From Gemmatimonadota bacterium (GTDB lineage Bacteria; Gemmatimonadota; Gemmatimonadetes; Gemmatimonadales; Gemmatimonadaceae), in NCBI GenBank assembly GCA_021324775.1, contig JAJPIM010000005.1, positions 36,754 to 100,753 on the forward strand: a stretch of 64,000 nucleotides of DNA, written 5' to 3'. This document shows positions 8,928-16,096 of this stretch, in pieces (position 1 is the first letter of the stretch; the number at the start of each line of letters is the position of its first letter). The notes under the pieces were generated by a model, which made no database searches, was not told where the DNA came from, and was given only the letters and a program-made list of their open reading frames with translations. The position numbers were made by a program, and so were the translations under genes.

Positions 8928-9623
8928 GTGAAGCCTCGTATGTGCGCAGCGTTTGGTGGAGCGGTGATATTCTGCAGCGCCTTCGCTCCCGGCGGCGTCG
9001 GCGCGCAGGCTGGCACGTTGACGGCGGCGGTTGCCGGGGTCGTGCCCGTGCCGATTGGACCGCTCGTCGACAATCGAAACGTCGGCGTCGGCGGCGAGCT
9101 GGCGCTCCGGTACGCGCCGGCGGCGTTGCCAAATGCCGCGGTGCGGCTCGAGCTGTCCGGACTGCTGCCGTCCTCGCATGACAACGGTGGTACGGACCAG
9201 AACACGACCCTCGTCGCCAACGGCAGTAGTGCCCTGATTGCGATGGCGGGTCCCGAGTTCGACGTGGCGAGCTTTGGCGGCCACGCCTACACGACGGCAA
9301 CGGCGGGTGCCGCTCGCATCTGGGCGACATCGGCCGCCTCATCGTTACCGACGCCGGCGTACGGACCGTTCGCTACGATGACCGGGCGGGCCGCAACTAA
9401 CTTCGCGTGGAGCGGCGGCGGCGGGTTCGTGACTGGGCGATCGAGCGGCGGCCTGGCTGCCGATTTCGGTCTTCGGTATTACGACCTCGGGCGCGCGACG
9501 TATGTCACGTCGTATCCGGCCTTCATCTTTGGCGCGGGCACTCCCGTTGCGGCGCGCGCCACGGTTGGCCATCACCGTACGACCCTTCTGGCGCCGTCAA
9601 TCGGGTTGAGCTGGCGGCCGTAA
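8928..9623 (+). CDS. Hypothetical exported, probably outer-membrane beta-barrel protein
   Basis: A 231-residue protein. I choose the GTG at 8928, preceded by AAGGGGG (about 8915-8921), over an upstream in-frame ATG at 8889. The resulting N-terminus is a signal peptide with a likely cleavage after GGVGAQ (near residue 27). The mature part alternates small and hydrophobic residues, contains repeated Gly/Ala/Thr strands (GGELALRYAPAALPNAAVRL, FVTGRSSGGLAADFGLRYYD) and ends in a strand closing with SWRP, like small outer-membrane barrels. No enzymatic motif. The barrel assignment is an inference from composition. Confidence 0.7.
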   Translation: MKPRMCAAFGGAVIFCSAFAPGGVGAQAGTLTAAVAGVVPVPIGPLVDNRNVGVGGELALRYAPAALPNAAVRLELSGLLPSSHDNGGTDQNTTLVANGSSALIAMAGPEFDVASFGGHAYTTATAGAARIWATSAASSLPTPAYGPFATMTGRAATNFAWSGGGGFVTGRSSGGLAADFGLRYYDLGRATYVTSYPAFIFGAGTPVAARATVGHHRTTLLAPSIGLSWRP

Positions 9624-9665
9624 TCTCATCGATGGCGCCCGCCGGCGGGGTGCGCGACGTCAGCG

Positions 9666-9965
9666 CTAGGGGTCGCCGAGGTCCTCATCGAACAGTGTGG
9701 CAGCAGTACCTGGCGGTAGCGAGAGATCGTTGGGGGAGGGCCAGTCCACGAGGGCCAGTCGGCGAGCGGATCGCGGACGGACCACTCTTGCCGCCAGGAG
9801 TAGTCCATCACGGCCGGTAGGCTGCTTGCCCTGTTGCGCATCGGGCGCACGAAGTTCGGCGACCACTTCACCATGATCGGTCACAATGATGCGTGGTTCG
9901 GGTGCGAGCTGTATGATGTACAGGTCCACGTTAGGCGTTCGATCACGAATATCGATCGATATCAT
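9666..9965 (-). CDS. Phd/YefM-like antitoxin, orphan
   Basis: A 99-residue protein on the minus strand. Residues 1-41 line up without gaps with Phd/YefM antitoxins: MISIDIRD at the start, then RIIVTDHGEVVAELRAP, the usual V-T-D/R-x-G-x-x-V-A-x-L strand. The C-terminus (LPPGTAATLFDEDLGDP) resembles tails that bind PIN toxins. Residues 10-25, the DNA-binding helix region, are poorly conserved. No toxin gene follows: the next bases downstream are the end of the convergent barrel gene. It is therefore an orphan antitoxin or a decaying remnant. Confidence 0.55.
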   Translation of the reverse strand: MISIDIRDRTPNVDLYIIQLAPEPRIIVTDHGEVVAELRAPDAQQGKQPTGRDGLLLAARVVRPRSARRLALVDWPSPNDLSLPPGTAATLFDEDLGDP

Positions 9966-9985
9966 TTGGGATCATTGTAGGAAGA

Positions 9986-10498
9986 TCACACTGCCTGCAC
10001 TGACGCTCCGTGGTCGGGTGACCAGTCGCGAATGTTGGAGCGCAGGTCCGACGTAAGTGCGGCGTCTAGTATGCGTTTCGGGATCACAGGGCCGCCGTTA
10101 GGCCCGTGGAGAAAGAGAAAGAACTCTGGAGTTTCGATCACCCGCGTGATGCCGCTCCAAGCGTAACGAGTGTCGATGTGATCGCACCAGGTACGTATTC
10201 CGTGGGCGGTGACCTCGATCTGGTAGGACTCGAGTGCGTGCTTATCCCGTGCGCGTGCGCGGCGAATTCGCGATTGCAGTTCGAGCTGGCGTCCTTTGAT
10301 AAGGAAATACCCGCCGACTATCCCAATGTACGTCGTGAACAACCACGTCTTCGGCGTCAGGAGATACGCTCCACAGAAGATCACCAGATAGACGGCGGCG
10401 CTTACGAACTCGGACCGGCTCCTCGGCCAACTAGCCACAAGCATCAGGTGGCACGCGCGCGGGATTTCTCCATCCAGCGGATCAAGTCGCAGGAGCAT
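9986..10498 (-). CDS. YcxB-like membrane protein
   Basis: A 170-residue protein. Two membrane segments lie close together (FVSAAVYLVIFCGAYLL and WLFTTYIGIVGGYFLI, about residues 31-67). They are followed by a basic stretch and a soluble domain with the pattern YQIEVTAHGIRTWCDHIDTRYAWSGITRVIETPEFFLFLHGPNGGPVIPKR, typical of the YcxB-like domain (PF14317). Function unknown in this family. The true start may be internal (for example Met19). It lies 20 bp upstream of the antitoxin-like gene, and the two could be co-transcribed. Confidence 0.7.
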   Translation of the reverse strand: MLLRLDPLDGEIPRACHLMLVASWPRSRSEFVSAAVYLVIFCGAYLLTPKTWLFTTYIGIVGGYFLIKGRQLELQSRIRRARARDKHALESYQIEVTAHGIRTWCDHIDTRYAWSGITRVIETPEFFLFLHGPNGGPVIPKRILDAALTSDLRSNIRDWSPDHGASVQAV

Positions 10499-10775
10499 GG
10501 GAGTCTCGTGGAGTCGGAAAGGAGGTCATTGGCGCGAATTTGCGGCGGCGAGCGACTTGACACTACGGCCGCAGCGCCGGGATGTCCAACGGCGGCCGAA
10601 GGGCTCTTACCCGAACGGCCGCCGTTGGCGGATTTGGTGACCTCAGGATCGCAACGACAATCTTACTGGGCCGGTCACGACCGACCCCTACCAGGGACAT
10701 TTGCGGTCACCCTCCTGGATCGCGGCGCCGCGTCAGGACCAGGCAGAGTGGCGCCGTCGGTCCTCGCCGCCGTCC
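10499..10775. repeat. Intergenic region carrying a repeat A copy
   Basis: Repeat A lies at 10663-10694 (arms slightly mismatched: GGGCCGGTC and GACCGACCC). The rest of the stretch has no credible coding frame. It leads directly into the duplicated gene tail at 10776. Confidence 0.7.
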
Positions 10776-10867
10776 CTAGTTGAGTCCGACCAGCCGGACT
10801 GCGGGGATCGCCCTCGACGACATGCTGACCTGCGTCAGCGATGGGTCCCCCTCGGGAAGAACAGAGT
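10776..10867 (-). pseudogene. Orphan copy of the 3' end of the 7050-7832 lipoprotein gene
   Basis: These 92 bp are nearly identical to the last part of the lipoprotein gene ending at 7050, in the same strand orientation and including its stop codon. The encoded tail DPSLTQVSMSSRAIPAVRL differs from the intact gene at one residue, and a 9-bp in-frame deletion lies just upstream. Homology stops abruptly near 10867 and there is no start or signal peptide, so this is a remnant of a second gene copy or a recombination scar. It lies between repeat A and repeat B copies. Confidence 0.85.
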
Positions 10868-10904
10868 CTGTCGTGCGCGGTTGATGCTATGATGTGATGG
10901 GCGA

Positions 10905-10937
10905 GTGGGGGCCGTTCTCGAACGGCCCCCGCTGCGT
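10905..10937. repeat. Short repeat B
   Basis: Perfect hairpin with arms GGGGGCCGTT and AACGGCCCCC around CTCG, followed by GCTGCG. Same element as at 6947, 7965 and 12323. Confidence 0.85.
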
Positions 10938-11011
10938 TTGGCTGCGGCGGGCAGCGGCAACACGTGGACAGGCGAAGGTGGTTCTTCGGTGGGGCATCCT
11001 GAGCCAACCCT

Positions 11012-11692
11012 TCAGGCGCTGACCGGGGGTGCCTTTTGCGGTGCGTTCGCACGGCGCCGAGTGACCCGGTAATACGCCCACCACAGGTGCGCAGCGGCGC
11101 CGCGGAGTGGCCGCCAGGGTTCGGCGAGCGCGATCATTTGCTTCGATGTCGGGCGCGCCTCGAGTGCAAGGCCGAGTTGCACTCCCGTTTGGAGCGCGAC
11201 ATCGCCGGCGGGCCACGCGTCGCTGTGGCCCAGGCAGAAGAGCAGATACACATCGGCCGTCCACGGGCCGACGCCCGGCAGCGAGGTCAGTATTCGGTGC
11301 GCTTCGTCGGCATCGAGCTCGCGCAGCGATTCGAGGTCGAGTCGTTCGGCGTGGATCTCGCCGGCGAGGTGGAGCAACGTCTTTGCCTTGGCGCGTGAGA
11401 GACCCAGGCGGAAGAGTTGCGTGCGGGTGCTGCGTTGGACCGTGCCGGGGTGAAATGGATCGTGCGCGTTCCGAACGCGCTCCCAGATGGCGTCGGCGCT
11501 CGCTGTGGACAGCATCTGGCCGACGATGATTCGCGCGAGGCCGGCGAATCCGGGGTCGCGGCGGCGGAGCAGCGGCGGTCCCGTAGAGGCGAGTATGTCG
11601 CGCAGGCGTGGGTCGCGGCGCGCGAGCGTTTTTATTGCGCGGTCGAGGTCTGCCTGGGTGTGGAAGTACGACGCGGGGCGCCGCCGAGGCAC
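11012..11692 (-). CDS. alkA: AlkA-type DNA-3-methyladenine glycosylase (HhH-GPD)
   Basis: Base-excision repair glycosylase that removes alkylated purines. The protein is 226 residues from a GTG at 11692. The helix-hairpin-helix is LPGVGPWTA (about 138-146), and the catalytic aspartate is D164 in AGDVALQTG, with the preceding LLFCLGHSDAWP typical of AlkA. It lacks the N-terminal domain of E. coli AlkA, like the short bacterial AlkA/Mag forms. The start codon overlaps the ogt stop by one base (TAGTG), so the two are translationally coupled and form an alkylation-repair operon. A much longer open frame extends upstream to 12175 but is only the shadow of ogt. Confidence 0.92.
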   Translation of the reverse strand: MPRRRPASYFHTQADLDRAIKTLARRDPRLRDILASTGPPLLRRRDPGFAGLARIIVGQMLSTASADAIWERVRNAHDPFHPGTVQRSTRTQLFRLGLSRAKAKTLLHLAGEIHAERLDLESLRELDADEAHRILTSLPGVGPWTADVYLLFCLGHSDAWPAGDVALQTGVQLGLALEARPTSKQMIALAEPWRPLRGAAAHLWWAYYRVTRRRANAPQKAPPVSA

Positions 11693-12219
11693 TAGATGCT
11701 GAGCGAGGCGGTTTGTGCGCCTTCGAGGGTGAGGAGGTGTTCCTTGATCGGCAGGCCGCCGCCGAAACCTGTGAGGTCGCCATTCGAACCGATGACGCGG
11801 TGGCAGGGGGCGATGATGGGAATCGGGTTGCGGCCGTTGGCGGCGCCGACGGCGCGGGTGGCGGTGGGTTGGCCGATCTGTTTCGCGATCTGGGCGTAGG
11901 ATCGCGTTTCGCCGAAGGGGATGGTGAGGAGCGCGCGCCAGACCTTTTGCTGAAAGTCGGTTCCCTTGAAGTCGAGTGGGAGGTCGAAGGCCTTGCGTGT
12001 GCCCGCGAAGTATTCGCCGAGTTGGCGGGCGGTTTCGGTGAGGACTGGGTGAGCTGGGGATTCCGCGGCGAGACTCAGTGAGAGGCTCGCAGGGTCGGTG
12101 GATTCCCAGAGGATCGCGGCGAGGCCGGCGTCGGAGGCGACGAGGCGCAGGCGGCCGATCGGGGAATCGGCCCAACTATAGAGGTAAGTCTTGGTGGGGT
12201 GGGGGGGAGTGGTCCTCAC
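11692..12219 (-). CDS. ogt: Methylated-DNA--[protein]-cysteine S-methyltransferase
   Basis: Suicide repair protein that transfers the methyl group from O6-methylguanine to its own cysteine. I take the GTG at 12219, giving 175 residues; the open frame continues to 12498 but that extension runs through repeat B at 12323 and has no conservation. The active site is PCHRV with acceptor C139, preceded by GAANGRNPIPII and the HTH (TRSYAQIAKQIG). An N-terminal ribonuclease-like domain begins at YSWADSPIGRLRL. It directly precedes alkA, so both main direct alkylation repair routes are made together. Confidence 0.93.
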   Translation of the reverse strand: MRTTPPHPTKTYLYSWADSPIGRLRLVASDAGLAAILWESTDPASLSLSLAAESPAHPVLTETARQLGEYFAGTRKAFDLPLDFKGTDFQQKVWRALLTIPFGETRSYAQIAKQIGQPTATRAVGAANGRNPIPIIAPCHRVIGSNGDLTGFGGGLPIKEHLLTLEGAQTASLSI

Positions 12220-12322
12220 GGCGGATTCCGGTTGTCGGTGATTCTGTGGTGGCGAAGTACGGAGGGCGATTCGATACAGTCGGTTTGGGCACTCGGGCCG
12301 GGAAGTATCAGATGCTGGCTCA

Positions 12323-12355
12323 GTGTGGGGGCGGTTCGCGAACCGCCCCCGCTGC
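12323..12355. repeat. Short repeat B in the ogt/DUF2442 intergenic region
   Basis: Hairpin arms GGGGGCGGTT and AACCGCCCCC around CGCG, with a GCTGC tail. The surrounding 12220-12583 region, between the divergent ogt and DUF2442 genes, must hold both promoters, but I see no other convincing feature. Confidence 0.8.
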
Positions 12356-12583
12356 ATAATGCCGTCGCATCCGGCGCGGCACCTGGAGTGGTTGGCCACT
12401 CTCGCGTGGCTCGCGATCGGACGGTACAGGAAGCTACAGGCCCGTGCAGGATTGCGACACGATGTTCTCGAGCGATCGGGACAGTTGGCGACGTGCACGG
12501 TAGGAATACCAGCTACGAGTGATCATCCGGTAGTCGACGAGACCGTGAATTCGCGCCTGACTTCGCGGGCGGGGGTCATCCTG

Positions 12584-12961
12584 ATGAAGCGGCGTGAGCG
12601 CGGCACGAAGACACCTGGTGCGACGGTGCGCTACGACTCGAAGACGGAGCGTGTCGTCGTGTCGTGTCCAAACCGTGCGGAGTTTCGCCTGCCGATCGAG
12701 GCGTTTGGGACTGTCGCCAGGGGAACGCTGGAGGAACGCGCCTCGGTGACACTGAGCCGGGACGGCGACGGCCTGCGGTGGGATGTCTTCGACGCCGATT
12801 ACTATTGGCCGTTCTTGATGGCGGTGATGCTCGGCCCGGCGACTTGGCGGCGAACATCCGCGAAAACACTCGCCAGCATGACGAGTCCTGCGAAAGCCCG
12901 CGGGTCCCACGCGAACGGTGCGAAAGGCGGGCGGCCACGGAAGCGGAAAGTCGCCACGTAG
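12584..12961 (+). CDS. DUF2442 domain protein
   Basis: A 125-residue protein from ATG 12584. The core VRYDSKTERVVVSCPNRAEFRLPIEAF followed by VTLSRDGDGLRWDVFDADYYWPFLM is the DUF2442 pattern (G-L-x-W-x-x-x-D-x-D). It ends in the common basic tail ANGAKGGRPRKRK, an AT-hook-like extension seen in many DUF2442 proteins. These are often encoded beside toxin-like DUF4160 genes; here no DUF4160 partner is present. It converges on the recombinase-core-like gene with 14 bp between the stops. Confidence 0.75.
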   Translation: MKRRERGTKTPGATVRYDSKTERVVVSCPNRAEFRLPIEAFGTVARGTLEERASVTLSRDGDGLRWDVFDADYYWPFLMAVMLGPATWRRTSAKTLASMTSPAKARGSHANGAKGGRPRKRKVAT

Positions 12962-12975
12962 GTCATCACGAGCCG

Positions 12976-13521
12976 CTACCGGGCGCTGCCGCGAGCGAGC
13001 ATCGTGATGAAGTCGGACAATCGTTTCGCCTCGGCGGGCGTGAGATCGTCGGGAATGTTGAGGAGCGTGACCACACTGCCGGGGCGCAGGGGGAATGCCG
13101 TCTGATAGGTTCCCGGGGTTGACGGGGGCGTCCGGGGCGAGTCGGTGAGGTCTTCGCTTGAGTGCTCGATCTCGTCAGCTTGCCGTCTCGCACGCATTGC
13201 GGCAGTCGAGCGAGTTTTTGGGCGAAAGTTTCCAGGCTCGTCGCGCCACGTGATGAACTGCGCCACAGCCCGGCGGACGCGGCTCCCGTAGGTCTTGAGT
13301 GACCCGGGCGTGAAGTCCCGAGCGCGTTTGTTCTCGAACCGCCGTGTGACCGCGTCGAGATCGAGCTTCCGGACATCGGCCCGTTCCTGGTCAGTCAGTA
13401 TCGCCAACACTGTCCGGGACGCGACCTGCAGCGCGGTGGCCGTGGCCGCGGGCATGAGCCCTTTCTCAGCGGCGTGGTCCAGGAACGCGAGGAGCTCGTC
13501 AGCCGAGTAGTTGGCTGTCAT
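12976..13521 (-). CDS. Tyrosine-recombinase core-binding-like protein without catalytic domain
   Basis: A 181-residue protein from ATG 13521; an upstream in-frame start at 13584 would lie inside the neighbouring divergent gene. Residues 1-100 are helical and resemble the SAM-like core-binding domain of integrases (LLAFLDHAAEKGLM, LTDQERADVRKLDLDAVTRRFEN, FTPGSLKTYGSRVRRAVAQF). There is no R..HxxR..Y catalytic domain. The C-terminal about 40 residues carry FPLRPGSVVTLLNIPDDLTPAEAKRLSDF, a block I recall from similar short hypothetical proteins in many bacteria. It is divergent from the DUF4143 ATPase, with a perfect inverted repeat between them, suggesting a DNA-binding regulator, but this is inference. 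Confidence 0.6.
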   Translation of the reverse strand: MTANYSADELLAFLDHAAEKGLMPAATATALQVASRTVLAILTDQERADVRKLDLDAVTRRFENKRARDFTPGSLKTYGSRVRRAVAQFITWRDEPGNFRPKTRSTAAMRARRQADEIEHSSEDLTDSPRTPPSTPGTYQTAFPLRPGSVVTLLNIPDDLTPAEAKRLSDFITMLARGSAR

Positions 13522-13531
13522 AAGTGTCAAG

Positions 13532-13571
13532 TTGACGTTATATTGACCCTGTGAGGATAATATAACGTCAA
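13532..13571. promoter_or_regulatory. Perfect 13-bp inverted repeat / promoter-operator
   Basis: Left arm TTGACGTTATATT (13532-13544) and right arm AATATAACGTCAA (13559-13571) are exact reverse complements, separated by 14 bp. The left arm contains a -35-like TTGACG; GATAAT starts 18 bp later and would act as the -10. Transcription from it would begin almost at the ATPase ATG (13571), whose first base is the last base of the right arm, so the message would be leaderless. The AT-rich arms stand out from the GC-rich surroundings. The other divergent gene starts 10 bp to the left. Confidence 0.75.
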
Positions 13572-14806
13572 TGCCGCCAGACACAACCCCTCTCTACCCG
13601 CGCCTCCTCGAGCGCCAGTTGCGCCGCGATCTCGACCTCTACCCGGTTGTGTCGGTGATGGGGGCTCGCCAGGTGGGGAAAACCACACTCGCGCGCAAGA
13701 TCGGCGCCGACCGTGGGTTTGCGTATCTCACGCTGGACGATCGGGAGATCCGGCGGCAGGCCATGGAAGACCCAGAGGGTCTCCTCGAATCCGTGGCGGC
13801 CACGGGTGCGGTGATCGACGAAATCCAGCGGGCGCCCGAGGTGCTGCTGGCGATGAAGCGCGTTGTCGATCAGGATCAGCGGCCGGGGCGGTTTCTCGTG
13901 ACCGGATCGAATCAGCCGAGGGTTCGGGTGACGGTCGCGGATTCAATGCAGGGTCGCGTGGCATACCGGACCCTTCGGCCGCTCACGATGAGCGAGCAGC
14001 GGTATGACGAGGCCGAGCCGATGTGGACGTCATTGTTTTCGCTCGAGTCGCCGGAACTGATTGCGAACTTGGCGGAGGCGGCGGAGCTGAACCGCGGGTT
14101 GAAGTGGCAAGACGCGGTGGCGACGGGTGGCATGCCGCGGGCGCTTGCGGCTCCGGCGGCTGAGCGCGCGCGGATCCTCGATGACTACACGCGCACATTC
14201 GCGAATCGCGACATCCGTGACGTGCTGGGCATCGAGTCGAGCGAGCGGTTCGAGGTGTTCTTTCGGCTCGTGGCTGCACGGACCGGGTTCGCGCTGAACG
14301 TGTCTCGCATCGCGCGGGACCTGGGCATGCCGATCCACACGGTCCGCCGGTGGATCAATGCCCTCGAGCGCAGTTACATGACAATCGCCGTCCAGCCCTA
14401 TTCCCGGAATGCGGCGACTCGGCTGGTGCAGTCCCCGAAGCTATTTCTGGTCGATTCCGGCCTTGCGTTGGCCGCGGCGCGGGAGCCCGTGGCGACTGGA
14501 TTTCACATGGAGACCTTGGTGGCGAACGCGCTCCATGTGTGGCAGGACCAGGGCACCGGACGCGCCGTGCATCACTGGCGGCTTGGCAGCGGACCGGAAG
14601 TGGATTTCGTGTTGGAGCATGCGCGATCCGTGGTGCCAATCGAATTGAAAGTTTCGGACAGGGTCGATCGGCGCGACGCGCGGCACCTGGAGTACTTCCT
14701 CGGCGCTTACGGTGAGGCAGCGCGCGGAATCTTGTTGAGCAGCGATCCTGAAATCCGTCTCGTCGCCGACCGGGTAATCGCCGTTCCGTGGTGGGCACTC
14801 CTTTGA
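13571..14806 (+). CDS. AAA_14 / DUF4143 ATPase
   Basis: A 411-residue ATPase. The Walker A motif is GARQVGKT (31-38), Walker B is AVIDEIQ (near 80), and VTGSNQ is the sensor. The C-terminal DUF4143 domain ends with DFVLEHARSVVPIELKVSD, a D-(x)n-E-x-K pattern resembling PD-(D/E)xK nucleases, then IAVPWWAL as usual for this family. Proteins of this type are widespread, often mobile or toxin-antitoxin-like, and their role is unsettled. There is no ribosome site before the ATG; the promoter-operator abuts the start, consistent with leaderless expression. Confidence 0.85.
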   Translation: MPPDTTPLYPRLLERQLRRDLDLYPVVSVMGARQVGKTTLARKIGADRGFAYLTLDDREIRRQAMEDPEGLLESVAATGAVIDEIQRAPEVLLAMKRVVDQDQRPGRFLVTGSNQPRVRVTVADSMQGRVAYRTLRPLTMSEQRYDEAEPMWTSLFSLESPELIANLAEAAELNRGLKWQDAVATGGMPRALAAPAAERARILDDYTRTFANRDIRDVLGIESSERFEVFFRLVAARTGFALNVSRIARDLGMPIHTVRRWINALERSYMTIAVQPYSRNAATRLVQSPKLFLVDSGLALAAAREPVATGFHMETLVANALHVWQDQGTGRAVHHWRLGSGPEVDFVLEHARSVVPIELKVSDRVDRRDARHLEYFLGAYGEAARGILLSSDPEIRLVADRVIAVPWWALL

Positions 14807-14971
14807 CTCGGTAAGTGCGCCGGCACTGAAAACGGGGCGCTATGCCTTCGCCGGCACTCATTTCTGTGGGGAGTGGTCGGATGGGATGGCGGCGCCGGTG
14901 GACTGAACGGGAATGGGTGTTGCTGTTGTGATGGGCTATAGAGGAATCGGATTCAGCTGATAGGAGCTTCC

Positions 14972-15619
14972 ATGTCCAGGCTACTCGTCCAGAGTTTCTC
15001 GATCTCGATCGATGGTTATGGTGCCGGTCCAAACCAGGACCTCGCGAATCCCCTGGGCGTGGGCGGTACCGCGCTTCACGGGTGGCTGTTCGCGACGCGC
15101 ACCTTTCAAAAGCTTCACGGTACGGGAGGGGGTTCGGCCGGCACGGACGACGACTTCGCGGCCCGCGGCTTCGCCAACCTCGGCGCGTGGATTCTGGGCC
15201 GGAACATGTTCGGGCCGATTCGTGGGCCGTGGCCCGACGATAAGTGGAAGGGGTGGTGGGGCGACGACCCGGTGTATCACTGTCCCATGTTCGTGCTCAC
15301 ACACTACGCGCGGCCAGCACTCGTCATGAAGGGCGGGACGACATTTCACTTCGTCACCGAGGGGATCCAGGTAGCGCTCGATCGGGCGCGCGAGGCGGCC
15401 AAGGGGAAAGATGTGCGGCTCGGTGGTGGCGTCGCGACCATTCAGGAGTACATGCGCGCGGGGCTCATCGACGAGATGCACCTGGCCATCTCGCCGGTGG
15501 TCATGGGGTCAGGAGAAGAACTGTTCGCCGGGGTCGATGCGGTGAAGCTTGGGTTTCGGTGCACCGAGCATGCGGCTGGCGAGGGCGCCATGCATGTGGT
15601 GCTGACGAAGCAACGGTAA
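14972..15619 (+). CDS. Dihydrofolate reductase family protein (RibD C-terminal domain)
   Basis: A 215-residue protein starting at ATG 14972 with AGGAGC about 7 bp upstream. It has the RibD-C/DHFR fold markers: SFSISIDGYGAGP at the N-terminus, AWILGRNMFGPIRGPW, VLTHYARPAL, then VRLGGGVATIQEYMRAGLIDEMHLAISPVVMGSGEELF, which is the NADP-binding and conserved DE region. Such proteins (YyaP/YwjB group) are NADPH-dependent reductases of unknown substrate; they are not the housekeeping FolA. It is a stand-alone gene. Confidence 0.88.
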   Translation: MSRLLVQSFSISIDGYGAGPNQDLANPLGVGGTALHGWLFATRTFQKLHGTGGGSAGTDDDFAARGFANLGAWILGRNMFGPIRGPWPDDKWKGWWGDDPVYHCPMFVLTHYARPALVMKGGTTFHFVTEGIQVALDRAREAAKGKDVRLGGGVATIQEYMRAGLIDEMHLAISPVVMGSGEELFAGVDAVKLGFRCTEHAAGEGAMHVVLTKQR

Positions 15620-16096
15620 GTCCATTGGCGGCGCGATTGCAGCCTGCCCCACCAGGCTGAAAGTTTGTCGGGGGGCCGGGGCGGCGGTGGGACGGCGAGG
15701 ACGGATCGGTGTGGGCCGTTGCCCAATAGGGCGACCTGCGGTTCTCGAACGGCCCCCGCTGCGTTGACCACTGGCCCGGGTGGAACGGCAACCACGACTT
15801 TCCCGGGCCGGTCGCGACCGGCCCCTACCAGATCATCTTGCGTTGCGGATCAACCGGATGGCCGTGCGCCGTGGATCGCCGTGTTCAGTTCCGGGACGCG
15901 GCGTCCCATCACCATACAGTCTCGAGACGATCGTCGCACCTAAACTCCGCAATCCGTTCCACTTAGGGCCCGGATTGGGCTGGCCGGAGGGTTGCCTCTC
16001 GAGACTGCTCGCGCCGGATGTGCGGGGATCGGCTCCATCTCTCCGCTGACGACCGGCCAGCACATGGCACGGACGAACTCTCACGGTGCACTTCCA
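15620..16096. repeat. B-A palindromic repeat unit in intergenic region
   Basis: Long repeat B at 15709-15763 and repeat A at 15800-15831, joined by the same 36-bp type of linker (ACCACTGGC...GGAACGGCAACCACGA) seen at 3.96 and 6.83 kb. No gene is apparent between the DHFR-family gene and the permease. An open frame leads into the permease from 15992, but it does not look like protein. Confidence 0.8.

Noticed and set aside
11012..12175. 387-residue AlkA fusion protein
   Set aside because: The N-terminal half is a frame-shifted shadow of ogt; a GTG at 11692 coupled to the ogt stop is the sensible start.
12976..13521. Active tyrosine integrase
   Set aside because: Only the core-binding-like helices are present; the catalytic R-H-R-Y domain is missing.
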